From positions 620,001 to 684,000 of the forward strand of contig NZ_JAVBIK010000001.1 of NCBI RefSeq assembly GCF_032193805.1: a DNA stretch of 64,000 bases, read 5' to 3'. Every line of letters starts with the position of its first letter. The stretch's first letter is position 1. The notes beneath the pieces were generated by a model. It searched no databases. It saw only the letters and a program-made list of their open reading frames with translations, and had not been told where the DNA came from. This DNA comes from Rhodoferax potami. Lineage in GTDB: Bacteria; Pseudomonadota; Gammaproteobacteria; Burkholderiales; Burkholderiaceae_C. This document shows, one piece after another, positions 38,480 to 48,206 of the stretch. Made by a program: the position numbers and the translations under genes.

Positions 38480-39573
38480 GACAAGACGTTTGAGGGGTTT
38501 GGAGACAAGGCCGAAAACTGAAGCGCCCAGTGCACATGTTCTTGCACCAGAGGGTCTGGGTGGCTGGTGCGGCGCTGCAAGGATTGGACCAGCACCGCAC
38601 GCTCAGGTGCCGAGAGCGCACTGCCCTGCAAGGCATTGCCCATGGCCACGGCCACATTGCGCAGCCAGCGCACATGGCCGATGCGCCTGATCGGGCTGCC
38701 CTCGGTGTTACGCAAAAAGGTGTCTTCGGTCCAGTCCATCAACGTGGCCAGTGCACTGCCGGTGAGGCCGTGCCGGGCATCAAAGTCGGGCAAGGTGCTG
38801 CGCTTGGCAAACTTGTTCCAAGGGCACACCAGCTGGCAGTCGTCACAACCGTAAATGCGGTTGCTAATAAGGGGGCGCATCTCGAGCGGAATCGGGCCAT
38901 CGTGTTCGATGGTCAGGTAAGACACACAGCGCCGTGCATCCAAACGATGGGGGGCCACGATGGCCTGCGTCGGGCAGGCACTGATACAGGCGCTGCAACT
39001 GCCACAGTGCGCCTCGACCGGCGCACTTGGCGGGAGCGCCACATCCAGATACACCTCGCCTAGAAAAAACATAGAGCCCGCTTCGCGGTTGAGCAGCAAG
39101 GTGTGCTTGCCGCGCCAGCCCTGGCCGCTACGGCTGGCAAGCTCAGCTTCCAGCACCGGCGCGCTGTCGGTGAACACCCGGTAACCCAAGGGGCCCATAT
39201 GGGCCGCCATGCCGTCGGCCAATTGTTGAAGGCGGTTGCGCAACACCTTGTGATAGTCCCGGCCGCGTGCGTAGACCGACACAATGCCCTCACCCGGGCG
39301 TTGCAAGCGGGCCAGCTCGGCGTCGGCCCAGCCGTCTTCTGTGCCGCGCGGCAGGTAGTCCATGCGCGCAGTAATCACACTCACCGTGCCGGGCACCAAC
39401 TCGGCCGGACGGGCGCGTTTCAGCCCGTGATGCGCCATGTAGCCCATGCCACCGTGGAAACCGTGCGACAACCATGCCAATAATCCGGCCTCCGCGGAGG
39501 ACAAATCCACACCGGCCACGCCAATTTGGGAGAATCCAAGTTCCCGGGCCCAGCCCTGTATCTGAGCGACCAT
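38476..39573 (-). CDS. queG: Epoxyqueuosine reductase
   Basis: QueG carries out the last step of queuosine synthesis in tRNA wobble position 34, reducing epoxyqueuosine with cobalamin and two [4Fe-4S] clusters. The protein has GFSQIGVAGVDLSSAE, ARPAELVPGTVSVITARMDYLP and YARGRDYHKVLRNRL, plus the two cluster motifs CGSCSACISACPTQAI and CDDCQLVCPWN. A C-terminal HEAT-like part includes GSPIRRIGHVRWLRNVAVAMGN. The ATG at 39573 (MVAQIQGWARELGF) is used; GTG codons at 39621 and 39624 could add 16-17 residues and fit the E. coli length better. The start region faces tsaE divergently. Confidence 0.93.
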   Translation of the reverse strand: MVAQIQGWARELGFSQIGVAGVDLSSAEAGLLAWLSHGFHGGMGYMAHHGLKRARPAELVPGTVSVITARMDYLPRGTEDGWADAELARLQRPGEGIVSVYARGRDYHKVLRNRLQQLADGMAAHMGPLGYRVFTDSAPVLEAELASRSGQGWRGKHTLLLNREAGSMFFLGEVYLDVALPPSAPVEAHCGSCSACISACPTQAIVAPHRLDARRCVSYLTIEHDGPIPLEMRPLISNRIYGCDDCQLVCPWNKFAKRSTLPDFDARHGLTGSALATLMDWTEDTFLRNTEGSPIRRIGHVRWLRNVAVAMGNALQGSALSAPERAVLVQSLQRRTSHPDPLVQEHVHWALQFSALSPNPSNVLS

Positions 39574-39600
39574 TTCGTCGCCATCGAATTGAGCCTTGAT

Positions 39601-40119
39601 TTGAGTGCTGTTGATCGTCACCACCCGATTGTAGAAAGCGCGGCCCCGAGCATCGTCTTGGAATGGGCTGATGAATCCGACACCGTCGCCTTTGCGCAGC
39701 AGTGGGCCCGCGCGCCATCCCTCGCCAACGCATTTATTGCACTGCACGGTGATTTGGGTGCCGGTAAAACCACCCTGGTGCGCCACCTGCTGCAAGCGCT
39801 GGGGGTGACTGGCCGCATCAAAAGCCCCACCTACGCGGTGGTAGAGCCCTATGAACTGCCTGAGCTGAACATCTGGCACTTTGACTTTTACCGATTCAAT
39901 GACCCGCGGGAGTGGGAGGAAGCCGGGTTCCGCGATATTTTTGCAAGCCCCGGCCTCAAGCTGGCCGAGTGGCCGGATAAGGCGGCCAGCATGCTGCCGG
40001 TGGCAGATGTCACCCTGCATTTGCACACCCTGGATGACAGCCGCCGCGAGGTGCGCCTGACTGCAGGCACCCCCGCGGGCCTGCTACTCATCCAAGCGGC
40101 CCAAGGAGCCGGAGCTTGA
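39601..40119 (+). CDS. tsaE: tRNA threonylcarbamoyladenosine synthesis ATPase
   Basis: TsaE is the small ATPase that drives the TsaBCD complex making t6A37 in tRNA. The core has Walker A HGDLGAGKTTLVRHLLQALG, SPTYAVVEPYE, HFDFYRFNDPREWEEAGFRD and LKLAEWPDKA, all standard. The start is uncertain: TTG at 39601 gives the usual ~19 residues before LEWADESDT; an in-frame frame extends further upstream but runs antisense through queG. Its stop overlaps the TTG start of amiC. The tsaE-amiC pairing is widely conserved. Confidence 0.9.
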   Translation: MSAVDRHHPIVESAAPSIVLEWADESDTVAFAQQWARAPSLANAFIALHGDLGAGKTTLVRHLLQALGVTGRIKSPTYAVVEPYELPELNIWHFDFYRFNDPREWEEAGFRDIFASPGLKLAEWPDKAASMLPVADVTLHLHTLDDSRREVRLTAGTPAGLLLIQAAQGAGA

Positions 40120-41510
40120 GGCGCCGCACCCTGCTGCAAGCCGGCAGTCTGGTTTTGACACTGGGCACCGCCGAGCTCGCCAAGGGTGCCGCCATCATGA
40201 CCGTGCGGGTATGGCCTGCACCGGAGTATTCGCGCGTCACCATCGAGTCTGACTCCGCACTCAGCGCCAAACAGCTATTTGTACCCAACCCGCCACGGCT
40301 GGCGGTGGATATCCAGGGCATCAGTTTGAACCCCGCGCTCAAAGAGCTGGTCGCCAAGGTGAAGGCGGATGACCCGAACATCGCGGGCATCCGCGTTGGA
40401 CAGTTCACCCCGGACATCGTGCGCCTGGTGGTCGACTTGAAGCACCCGATACGACCGCAAGTGTTCAGCCTGGCGCCCGTGGCAGCTTACCAGCACCGCT
40501 TGGTGCTGGACCTGTACCCACTGGCCGAGGTCGACCCGCTTGATGCCCTGATCACCGACCGCGCTAACGAGGCCAAGGCCGTTCAGCAGTCCAAGGCAGA
40601 GGCACAAGACCCCCTGGACGCCCTGATTGCCCAGCACACCCAGCGCCCCCCTGTGCCGGCTGCCGCTGCCAGCAGCCCATTGAGACCGGTAGACGCTATC
40701 AAATCAGGAGCTGCCCGCGCAGACTCCACGAGCGCTGGAGGCACAAAAGATCCCCAAACTGCGGAAAAGGCCAGCACCCCGACCGACCGGCTGATCATCA
40801 TTGCCCTGGACCCCGGGCATGGTGGCGAAGACCCTGGCGCCATCGGCCCCGGCGGTACGCGGGAAAAAGATGTGGTGCTCAAACTCGCGCACTTGCTGCG
40901 CGAACGGATCAACGCTGCCAGCGTCAACGGCAACGCAATGCGCGCGTTTCTGACCCGCGATGCCGACTTCTTTGTGCCCCTGAGCACCCGGGTGCAAAAA
41001 GCCCGGCGGGTGCAGGCAGACTTGTTCATCAGCATCCATGCCGATGCGTTTTTCACTCCGGACCCGCAAGGGGCTAGCGTGTTCGCTTTGAGCCAGGGCG
41101 GCGCGTCGAGCAGCGCTGCACGGTGGATGGCGGCCAAAGAAAACAAGGCGGATTTGATCGGCGGCCTCAACGTCAAGGCCAAAGACGCCACGGTGCAGCG
41201 CGCCTTGCTCGACATGAGCACCACCGCACAGATCAATGACAGCTTGAAACTTGGCGGCAACCTGTTGGGCGAGATCAAACGGGTCGGCAAGCTGCACAAA
41301 CCCAAAGTCGAACAAGCAGCGTTTGCGGTGCTCAAGGCGCCTGACATTCCGAGTGTGCTGGTCGAGGCTGCGTTCATCAGCAACCCCAGCGAAGAGATCA
41401 AGCTCAATAGCGACGAATACCAAAACCGCCTGGCTGACGCCTTGATGCGCGGCATTGAAGGCTACTTCGCCAAAAACCCGCCCCTCGCACGCAACCGCAC
41501 CACCAGCTAA
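40116..41510 (+). CDS. amiC: N-acetylmuramoyl-L-alanine amidase (AmiC type)
   Basis: The 464-residue amidase splits daughter cells by removing peptides from septal peptidoglycan. A TTG at 40116, overlapping tsaE, gives a twin-arginine signal (RRRTLLQAGSLVLTLG), as in E. coli AmiC. An AMIN domain (TVRVWPAPEYSRVTIES to about residue 135) targets the septum. A disordered linker follows, containing an interspersed-repeat copy (residues about 193-212). The Amidase_3 domain from about 225 has zinc ligands in ALDPGHGGEDPGAIG, FISIHADAFF and the catalytic glutamate in VLVEAAFISN. A terminator follows at once. Confidence 0.94.
   Translation: MRRRTLLQAGSLVLTLGTAELAKGAAIMTVRVWPAPEYSRVTIESDSALSAKQLFVPNPPRLAVDIQGISLNPALKELVAKVKADDPNIAGIRVGQFTPDIVRLVVDLKHPIRPQVFSLAPVAAYQHRLVLDLYPLAEVDPLDALITDRANEAKAVQQSKAEAQDPLDALIAQHTQRPPVPAAAASSPLRPVDAIKSGAARADSTSAGGTKDPQTAEKASTPTDRLIIIALDPGHGGEDPGAIGPGGTREKDVVLKLAHLLRERINAASVNGNAMRAFLTRDADFFVPLSTRVQKARRVQADLFISIHADAFFTPDPQGASVFALSQGGASSSAARWMAAKENKADLIGGLNVKAKDATVQRALLDMSTTAQINDSLKLGGNLLGEIKRVGKLHKPKVEQAAFAVLKAPDIPSVLVEAAFISNPSEEIKLNSDEYQNRLADALMRGIEGYFAKNPPLARNRTTS
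40694..40750 (+). repeat. Interspersed repeat, copy 5 (inside amiC linker)
   Basis: GCTATCAAATCAGG, AGCTGCCCGCGCAGAC, CGAGCGCTGGAGGC and ACAAAAG follow the repeat pattern. It is read in the sense frame as AIKSGAARADSTSAGG, in the flexible linker between the AMIN and amidase domains. Confidence 0.65.
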
Positions 41511-41552
41511 AACACAAAAATCACCATTTAAAGTAATGGTTTATGTGTTTTT
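41509..41552 (+). terminator. Terminator after amiC
   Basis: AAAACACA and TGTGTTTT pair as outer stem, CCATT and AATGG as inner stem around TAAAGT, with a small internal loop and a following T run. It begins inside the amiC stop codon. Confidence 0.7.
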
Positions 41553-41598
41553 GGCGTGGAGATAGCGGGCTAAACCCTGCTTCATTCGCCGGATGGAA

Positions 41599-41630
41599 CT
41601 AGGTAGCAACCCTAGACTGAGTCTTTCAGT
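41599..41630 (+). promoter_or_regulatory. Inverted repeats upstream of the disrupted acyltransferase gene
   Basis: CTAGG-N7-CCTAG (41599-41615) is directly followed by ACTGA-GTCTT-TCAGT (41616-41630), about 23 bp before the start at 41653 and just upstream of an AAGGAGGT ribosome-binding site. The first could be an operator for a dimeric regulator; the second may be a hairpin at the mRNA start. No binding protein is identified. Confidence 0.4.
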
Positions 41631-41856
41631 CACTCATTGGAAGGAGGTTGTTATGGCTCTGGTAGAGAGAATTCAAGCAGCGGTTGCACGGACCGAATTG
41701 TTGCCCTTCAAGGTAGAAATTGCCACCGAGGCGCAGCTAGATGGCGTCATTGTCAAACGCAGTCTCGATTTGATACAACTGTGGAACGCAAACGCGGCGT
41801 GGATTTGATACACCGTTATGTGGGGTGATTGGTTGTTTTGTCTTTGCTTGGCGCCT

Positions 41857-43766
<1,910 letters not shown>

Positions 43767-44530
43767 CCATGGTTCGGATGGCTTGGCACGTTAGTCGAGG
43801 TGTATCAATTCCTCACCGCGTTCTCGTGTCATTTTCATACTGCGCGTGACATCATCCAACTGCGCGCAGCCTCCTACGGCAAACACCTGCCGGAATTGGG
43901 GGCCAAACTGCGAGAGCCTGAAGCCGCCGACTTTGCCTACGGGTGCGAAGTGTTTGTGGCCACCTCCAAACTCGATGGCTCCGTTCTGGGCACTTTGCGG
44001 ACGCATTCCAACGTGATGGAGCCGTTGCCGTTGCAGATGTCTCTACGCTTGTCTGCTGATTTCCACGGCCAGCGAATGGTGGAATCCACACGCCTTTGCA
44101 TCAAGGGGACCGCAGGATCATCCTTGGTCCGTGCTGCGCTGTTTAAGGCCTTCCACCGATACTGCCTCGCTCAAAAAGTGGATTTAATGATGGCAACGGG
44201 GCGGCGGCCGGTCGACCGCATTTACGAAAGCCTACTCTTCACAGACGTGGGGCAAACAGGTGCGTTTTACCCCATGACTTTCACTGGTGGGGTACCGCAT
44301 CGGGTGATGTACCTCGCGCCAGAGCGGGCTCGCGAAATCTACGTAGCGGCCCAACAGCCCCATACGGACTTTTTCTTTGAGCAAATCCATCCCGATATCG
44401 ATATATCCGGTGCTAAAGATTTGTCAGACAAGCTGTGGATGTGCCCGGACCCGCAAGTGATCCCACCGGCCCACAGATCGCATGTCGCGACCGTTGCAGG
44501 CACTGCAAACAGCCTCAGTCAATGAAGATA

Positions 44531-44585
44531 AAAAGCCGTCAACTGGCCGAGTGAATATTCAGCCAAGGGGCGTTGACAGGCTTTT
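44531..44585. terminator. Bidirectional terminator between acyltransferase remnant and GGDEF/EAL gene
   Basis: AAAAGCC-GTCAAC and GTTGAC-A-GGCTTTT form a long stem with one bulged base around a 28-base loop that itself contains TGGC/GCCA and TGAATATTCA. The A and T tracts on either side allow use in both directions between convergent genes. Confidence 0.75.
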
Positions 44586-44587
44586 GA

Positions 44588-47524
44588 TCAATCACGGCGC
44601 GAATCGCGAAACAAAGGCATCGAAGCTGATTCGCTGTCTTGAATCGACTCAAAGAAAGCCCGGATTGCTTCGTCTTGAATGAAATCTGCGCCACTGGAAG
44701 CTGCGAGGATTTCCTCTGGTGTTACGGGCCTGCTGATCCCGTAACCTTGCGCATAGTCGATTCCAGCATCAAAAAGAACTTTGATGGTGGGGAGGTCCTC
44801 CGCGAACTCCCCGACTGATTTCATACCTAAATTCCGGACCAATCCACCTATCGCCACAATGATGGCCTGACCGGCATGGATGCGCACTGCATCACGCACC
44901 AAGGAGCCATCGAGCTTTAAAGAGTCTACGGACAACTCCTTCAAATAGCCGAAGGACGAATACCCGGCGCCAAAATCATCGAGGGCTACTTTGCCACCCA
45001 TAGCCCGGACGCGATCGATGAAATGTTGCATCTTCCTCATGTCGGTAATCGCCACTGTTTCAGTGATCTCGATACAGAGCTTTTCAAGCGCCACAGGATG
45101 TTGCTCAAACAAGGCAAAAAGCTCTTGCGTAAAAGCTTCGTCGTTCAATGAGCCACCCGACAGATTCACACCGACAAAACGCGTGGTCAACAATTGATGC
45201 GCATGCGCCTCGATCCAGCGCACGGTCGTTCCCACGACCCATCGGTCAATGATGGCGGTTTTGCCATGCGCTTCCGCCGCTTCGATGATCGTGCCGGCGG
45301 GGACTACATCGCCGTTGGATTTACGCAGTCGAACAAGCACCTCGAAATTCAAGGAATCAAAAGGCCGACTGAAAGAAATTTCCGGCTGCATCACGAGGAA
45401 TAGACCCTCGGGGGTTTCTCCACGCTCCAGGCAATTGATCAAATCCAATTCATCCTGGTGCTGTTGCAAGAACCGGTCATCCGACTTCATCACCACCATG
45501 TGCTGACGGGGGCGCTTCTTCGCCATACGACACAACATGTCAGCCGCAGAAACCAATCCTTTCAAATCAGTCGACTTGAACTGGTCTGTACCTACCAGTC
45601 CCGCAGAAATATCCAGTTCAAAGCTCTGCGTTTCGATCTGAAAGGGAGACGCTGCTATCAACGTTGCGATCGTGTTGCATTTCGACTCGCATGTATTGAT
45701 CGTGCCTTCAAAAAAAACGATCACAAACTCATCCCCGCCGATACGAGCCAGCACATCGGTGTGATGTAGAACGCCACGCATGCGCTCAGTCACTTGGGTG
45801 AGCACTTGATCTCCGGCGCTGTGCCCGTACAAATCGTTGATCAGCTTAAATCGATCCAAGTCAAAGTAAGCCAAACCACATGGGCGCTGAGTAATGCGTT
45901 CCGTCTCTTGAATCAGTCCCCGTAGATTCAAACAACCGGTCAAGGGGTCGTGTCCAGCCAGATACTCCAGGCGCTCGGTAGCTGAGACTTGGGTCGTTAT
46001 ATCTTGCAAAGAGCATTCGACAATTGCTCCGTCTGCCGTGGATGCTCTCAATGAGAACCACTTGCTGTCGGCGAGGTCCTTGGACTTAATGCAGGTTTGC
46101 AACTCCAGCACCCCGCCTTCACTCGCGCATCGCAAAGATGCGATACGCGTCTGCACTTCGCGATCAAACAAGTCTGAAAGATCTGCTTTGCGCACCGCAC
46201 CCAGAGCAGCAACCATCGACTCAAACGCAGGATTGGTTTTCGAAATATGCGTCCCATGGGTTACCGAAAACAACCCAATCGGAGAGTCTTGGTACGCCGC
46301 CTCAAGTAAACGTTGAGCGCGCAAATTTTGTAGCCGATGGGTCCGCATATGCTCGGCTACAGCGGCAGACGCAAGGAGCGCAGACCCTATCGCTGCGGTC
46401 ACACTGTTAAGGCCGTACTCAAAAATGCGCTGCCCAGTTGCAGCAATAAAGACCTCGTTCAGAGTTGCGATCAAGGTCAAGAAAATGGATGCGCCATACC
46501 AGGCAGCCACTCTTGAATGCGTCTTGCGCAATATCAGGAAAACATAGGCTGAGATCACCACGATCCCGGCAAAGGTCGCCGCCCAGAGAGGCGGCAGCAA
46601 ACTCTCGTAAGGCACTACCGGCGCCAAAATCAAAAAGGCTAGCGACTGAAGATAGAGCAATGTCAGAGGCCACTTTACTTTGACCGCTTTGAGCTCTTGC
46701 TTGAACAACACGTAGAACAAACCCACCGTGTTGGCGAAGTACAGGCAAAGCGTCCATTGCCGCATGGGGATCAAGTACTCAATCGGAACCTGCATACCCA
46801 GGAAGTAGAAATCGGTACCCACGGAAAGCGATGCCATCCTCATGTTGAGGACCAATCCGCCTACAAATGCAAGATAGAGGGCGCTGGAATTAACGAATGC
46901 GGTGAGGAGCATGAAAACGGCCAACACACCGATCGCCGCCTCGATCATTACCCCCGTGTTGCGATGCGAGAGTTGAGCGCGGCTCAGAGCATCGGCACTC
47001 CACGATCGAGCAGAAATTTTTGCAGGACCTCTAAAGCTCGATCGGCATAGCACAACCGCGCGAAGTAATACTGGCGCTATTTCGAGTGAAAACCCAGCGC
47101 GGCTTCCCGCAATGGAGCCCTGCGCCTCCCGGTGATCGCTGCTGCCAAGCTGCTGTCCGGTCGCAGTATCCCAACATGTCACTCCCATGGAGTGTCGTGA
47201 AGGAAAGTCAATCAGGGTCCCTTGATCGCGACTACCTTCCGGAATCACGAATTCGAACCAAAAAGGCGCGGTGGAACGTCGTGTGTCTATGGAGGTTGAC
47301 TCCCCTCGGAATACCAAGCGGTCCATCTGGAGAACAGGACTTTCTATCGGGACTGCGTCCGTCTGCTCCCAGACCTTGATATTGAGAAGCCGCCCTTCCT
47401 CTACAGAGCTTCCATCTTTCCCCCAAACAAACAAACCAAGCGTGAGAGTCAGCGCGATGGCCGGAAACACATAGGTCGTCAGCCGCTCCAGCAGAGTTGC
47501 AACAATTTTTTGCACAGGGGTCAA
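44588..47524 (-). CDS. Membrane-bound GGDEF/EAL cyclic-di-GMP protein with 7TM-type sensor region
   Basis: The 978-residue protein has an N-terminal helix, an extracytoplasmic sensor domain to about residue 185, seven membrane helices (about 190-395), a PAS-like linker, then GGDEF and EAL domains. This resembles 7TMR-DISM receptors. The diguanylate cyclase site RIGGDEFVIVFF is intact. The EAL domain has EVL in place of EAL (NFEVLVRLR), while NLSGGSL, CIEITETV, LDDFGAGYSSFGYL, LKLDGSLVRD and VGEFAED remain, so phosphodiesterase activity is possible but uncertain. It would set cyclic-di-GMP levels in response to an outside signal. It ends next to a terminator shared with the disrupted acyltransferase gene. 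Confidence 0.88.
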   Translation of the reverse strand: MTPVQKIVATLLERLTTYVFPAIALTLTLGLFVWGKDGSSVEEGRLLNIKVWEQTDAVPIESPVLQMDRLVFRGESTSIDTRRSTAPFWFEFVIPEGSRDQGTLIDFPSRHSMGVTCWDTATGQQLGSSDHREAQGSIAGSRAGFSLEIAPVLLRAVVLCRSSFRGPAKISARSWSADALSRAQLSHRNTGVMIEAAIGVLAVFMLLTAFVNSSALYLAFVGGLVLNMRMASLSVGTDFYFLGMQVPIEYLIPMRQWTLCLYFANTVGLFYVLFKQELKAVKVKWPLTLLYLQSLAFLILAPVVPYESLLPPLWAATFAGIVVISAYVFLILRKTHSRVAAWYGASIFLTLIATLNEVFIAATGQRIFEYGLNSVTAAIGSALLASAAVAEHMRTHRLQNLRAQRLLEAAYQDSPIGLFSVTHGTHISKTNPAFESMVAALGAVRKADLSDLFDREVQTRIASLRCASEGGVLELQTCIKSKDLADSKWFSLRASTADGAIVECSLQDITTQVSATERLEYLAGHDPLTGCLNLRGLIQETERITQRPCGLAYFDLDRFKLINDLYGHSAGDQVLTQVTERMRGVLHHTDVLARIGGDEFVIVFFEGTINTCESKCNTIATLIAASPFQIETQSFELDISAGLVGTDQFKSTDLKGLVSAADMLCRMAKKRPRQHMVVMKSDDRFLQQHQDELDLINCLERGETPEGLFLVMQPEISFSRPFDSLNFEVLVRLRKSNGDVVPAGTIIEAAEAHGKTAIIDRWVVGTTVRWIEAHAHQLLTTRFVGVNLSGGSLNDEAFTQELFALFEQHPVALEKLCIEITETVAITDMRKMQHFIDRVRAMGGKVALDDFGAGYSSFGYLKELSVDSLKLDGSLVRDAVRIHAGQAIIVAIGGLVRNLGMKSVGEFAEDLPTIKVLFDAGIDYAQGYGISRPVTPEEILAASSGADFIQDEAIRAFFESIQDSESASMPLFRDSRRD

Positions 47525-47527
47525 TGA

Positions 47528-48172
47528 TTAAGCTGGCCGTTTGGTTCGGCTCTTGAGTGCTCCCACAATCACGATCAATCCGGGGATCAATATCATCGCC
47601 CAAATAATCTTGTCCAAATTCATTTTCACCCACGGAATGCTGCCCAAGAAGTAACCTGCGGTACAAATTCCCACCACCCACAGCACCGCGCCTACGATAT
47701 TGAAGAAGGTGAATTTGGCGCGGTTCATTTCTGCCACTCCGCCCACAAAGGGCACGAAGGTGCGCAAAAACGGCATGAAGCGTGCGGCGATGATGGTGAA
47801 ACCACCGTAGGTCTCGTAGAAGTTGTGCGCTTTGTCAAAAGCCGCTTTGTTGAAAAACCGGCTCTGCTCCCACTGAAAGACTTTGGGCCCGAAATAGCGC
47901 CCGATGCTGTAGTTGCACTGATCGCCCAAAACGGCCGCCACCAGCAGCAGGCCAACAGCCAACGGGTAGCTCATCAAGCCTGCACCGCACATGGCGCCCA
48001 CTACAAAGAGCAAAGAGTCACCCGGTAAAAACGGCATGACCACTACGCCTGTTTCTACAAAAATGATCATGAATAGCAGGGCATATACCCAAGCCCCGTA
48101 GGTCTGGACAAACACCTCAAGGTGCTTGTCGACATGAAGAATGAAGTCGATGAGTACAGTAATGAGTTCCAT
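47528..48172 (-). CDS. DedA-family membrane protein
   Basis: The 214-residue protein has DedA hallmarks: ALLFMIIFVETGVVVMPFLPGDSLLFVVGAM, then GDQCNYSIGRYFGPKVF, AHNFYETYGGFTIIAARFMPFLRTFVPFVGGVAEM and a final helix pair. The F-x-P-G-D-S and R-F-x-P-x-x-R-T-x-x-P motifs are complete. DedA/VTT proteins are needed for membrane homeostasis and some act as undecaprenyl-phosphate or phospholipid flippases. The gene is 3 bp from the GGDEF/EAL gene start on the same strand and diverges from mutL. Confidence 0.92.
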   Translation of the reverse strand: MELITVLIDFILHVDKHLEVFVQTYGAWVYALLFMIIFVETGVVVMPFLPGDSLLFVVGAMCGAGLMSYPLAVGLLLVAAVLGDQCNYSIGRYFGPKVFQWEQSRFFNKAAFDKAHNFYETYGGFTIIAARFMPFLRTFVPFVGGVAEMNRAKFTFFNIVGAVLWVVGICTAGYFLGSIPWVKMNLDKIIWAMILIPGLIVIVGALKSRTKRPA

Positions 48173-48206
48173 AGGTGGGATTATGCTGCCCGCCTAAAAT
48201 ACAAAT

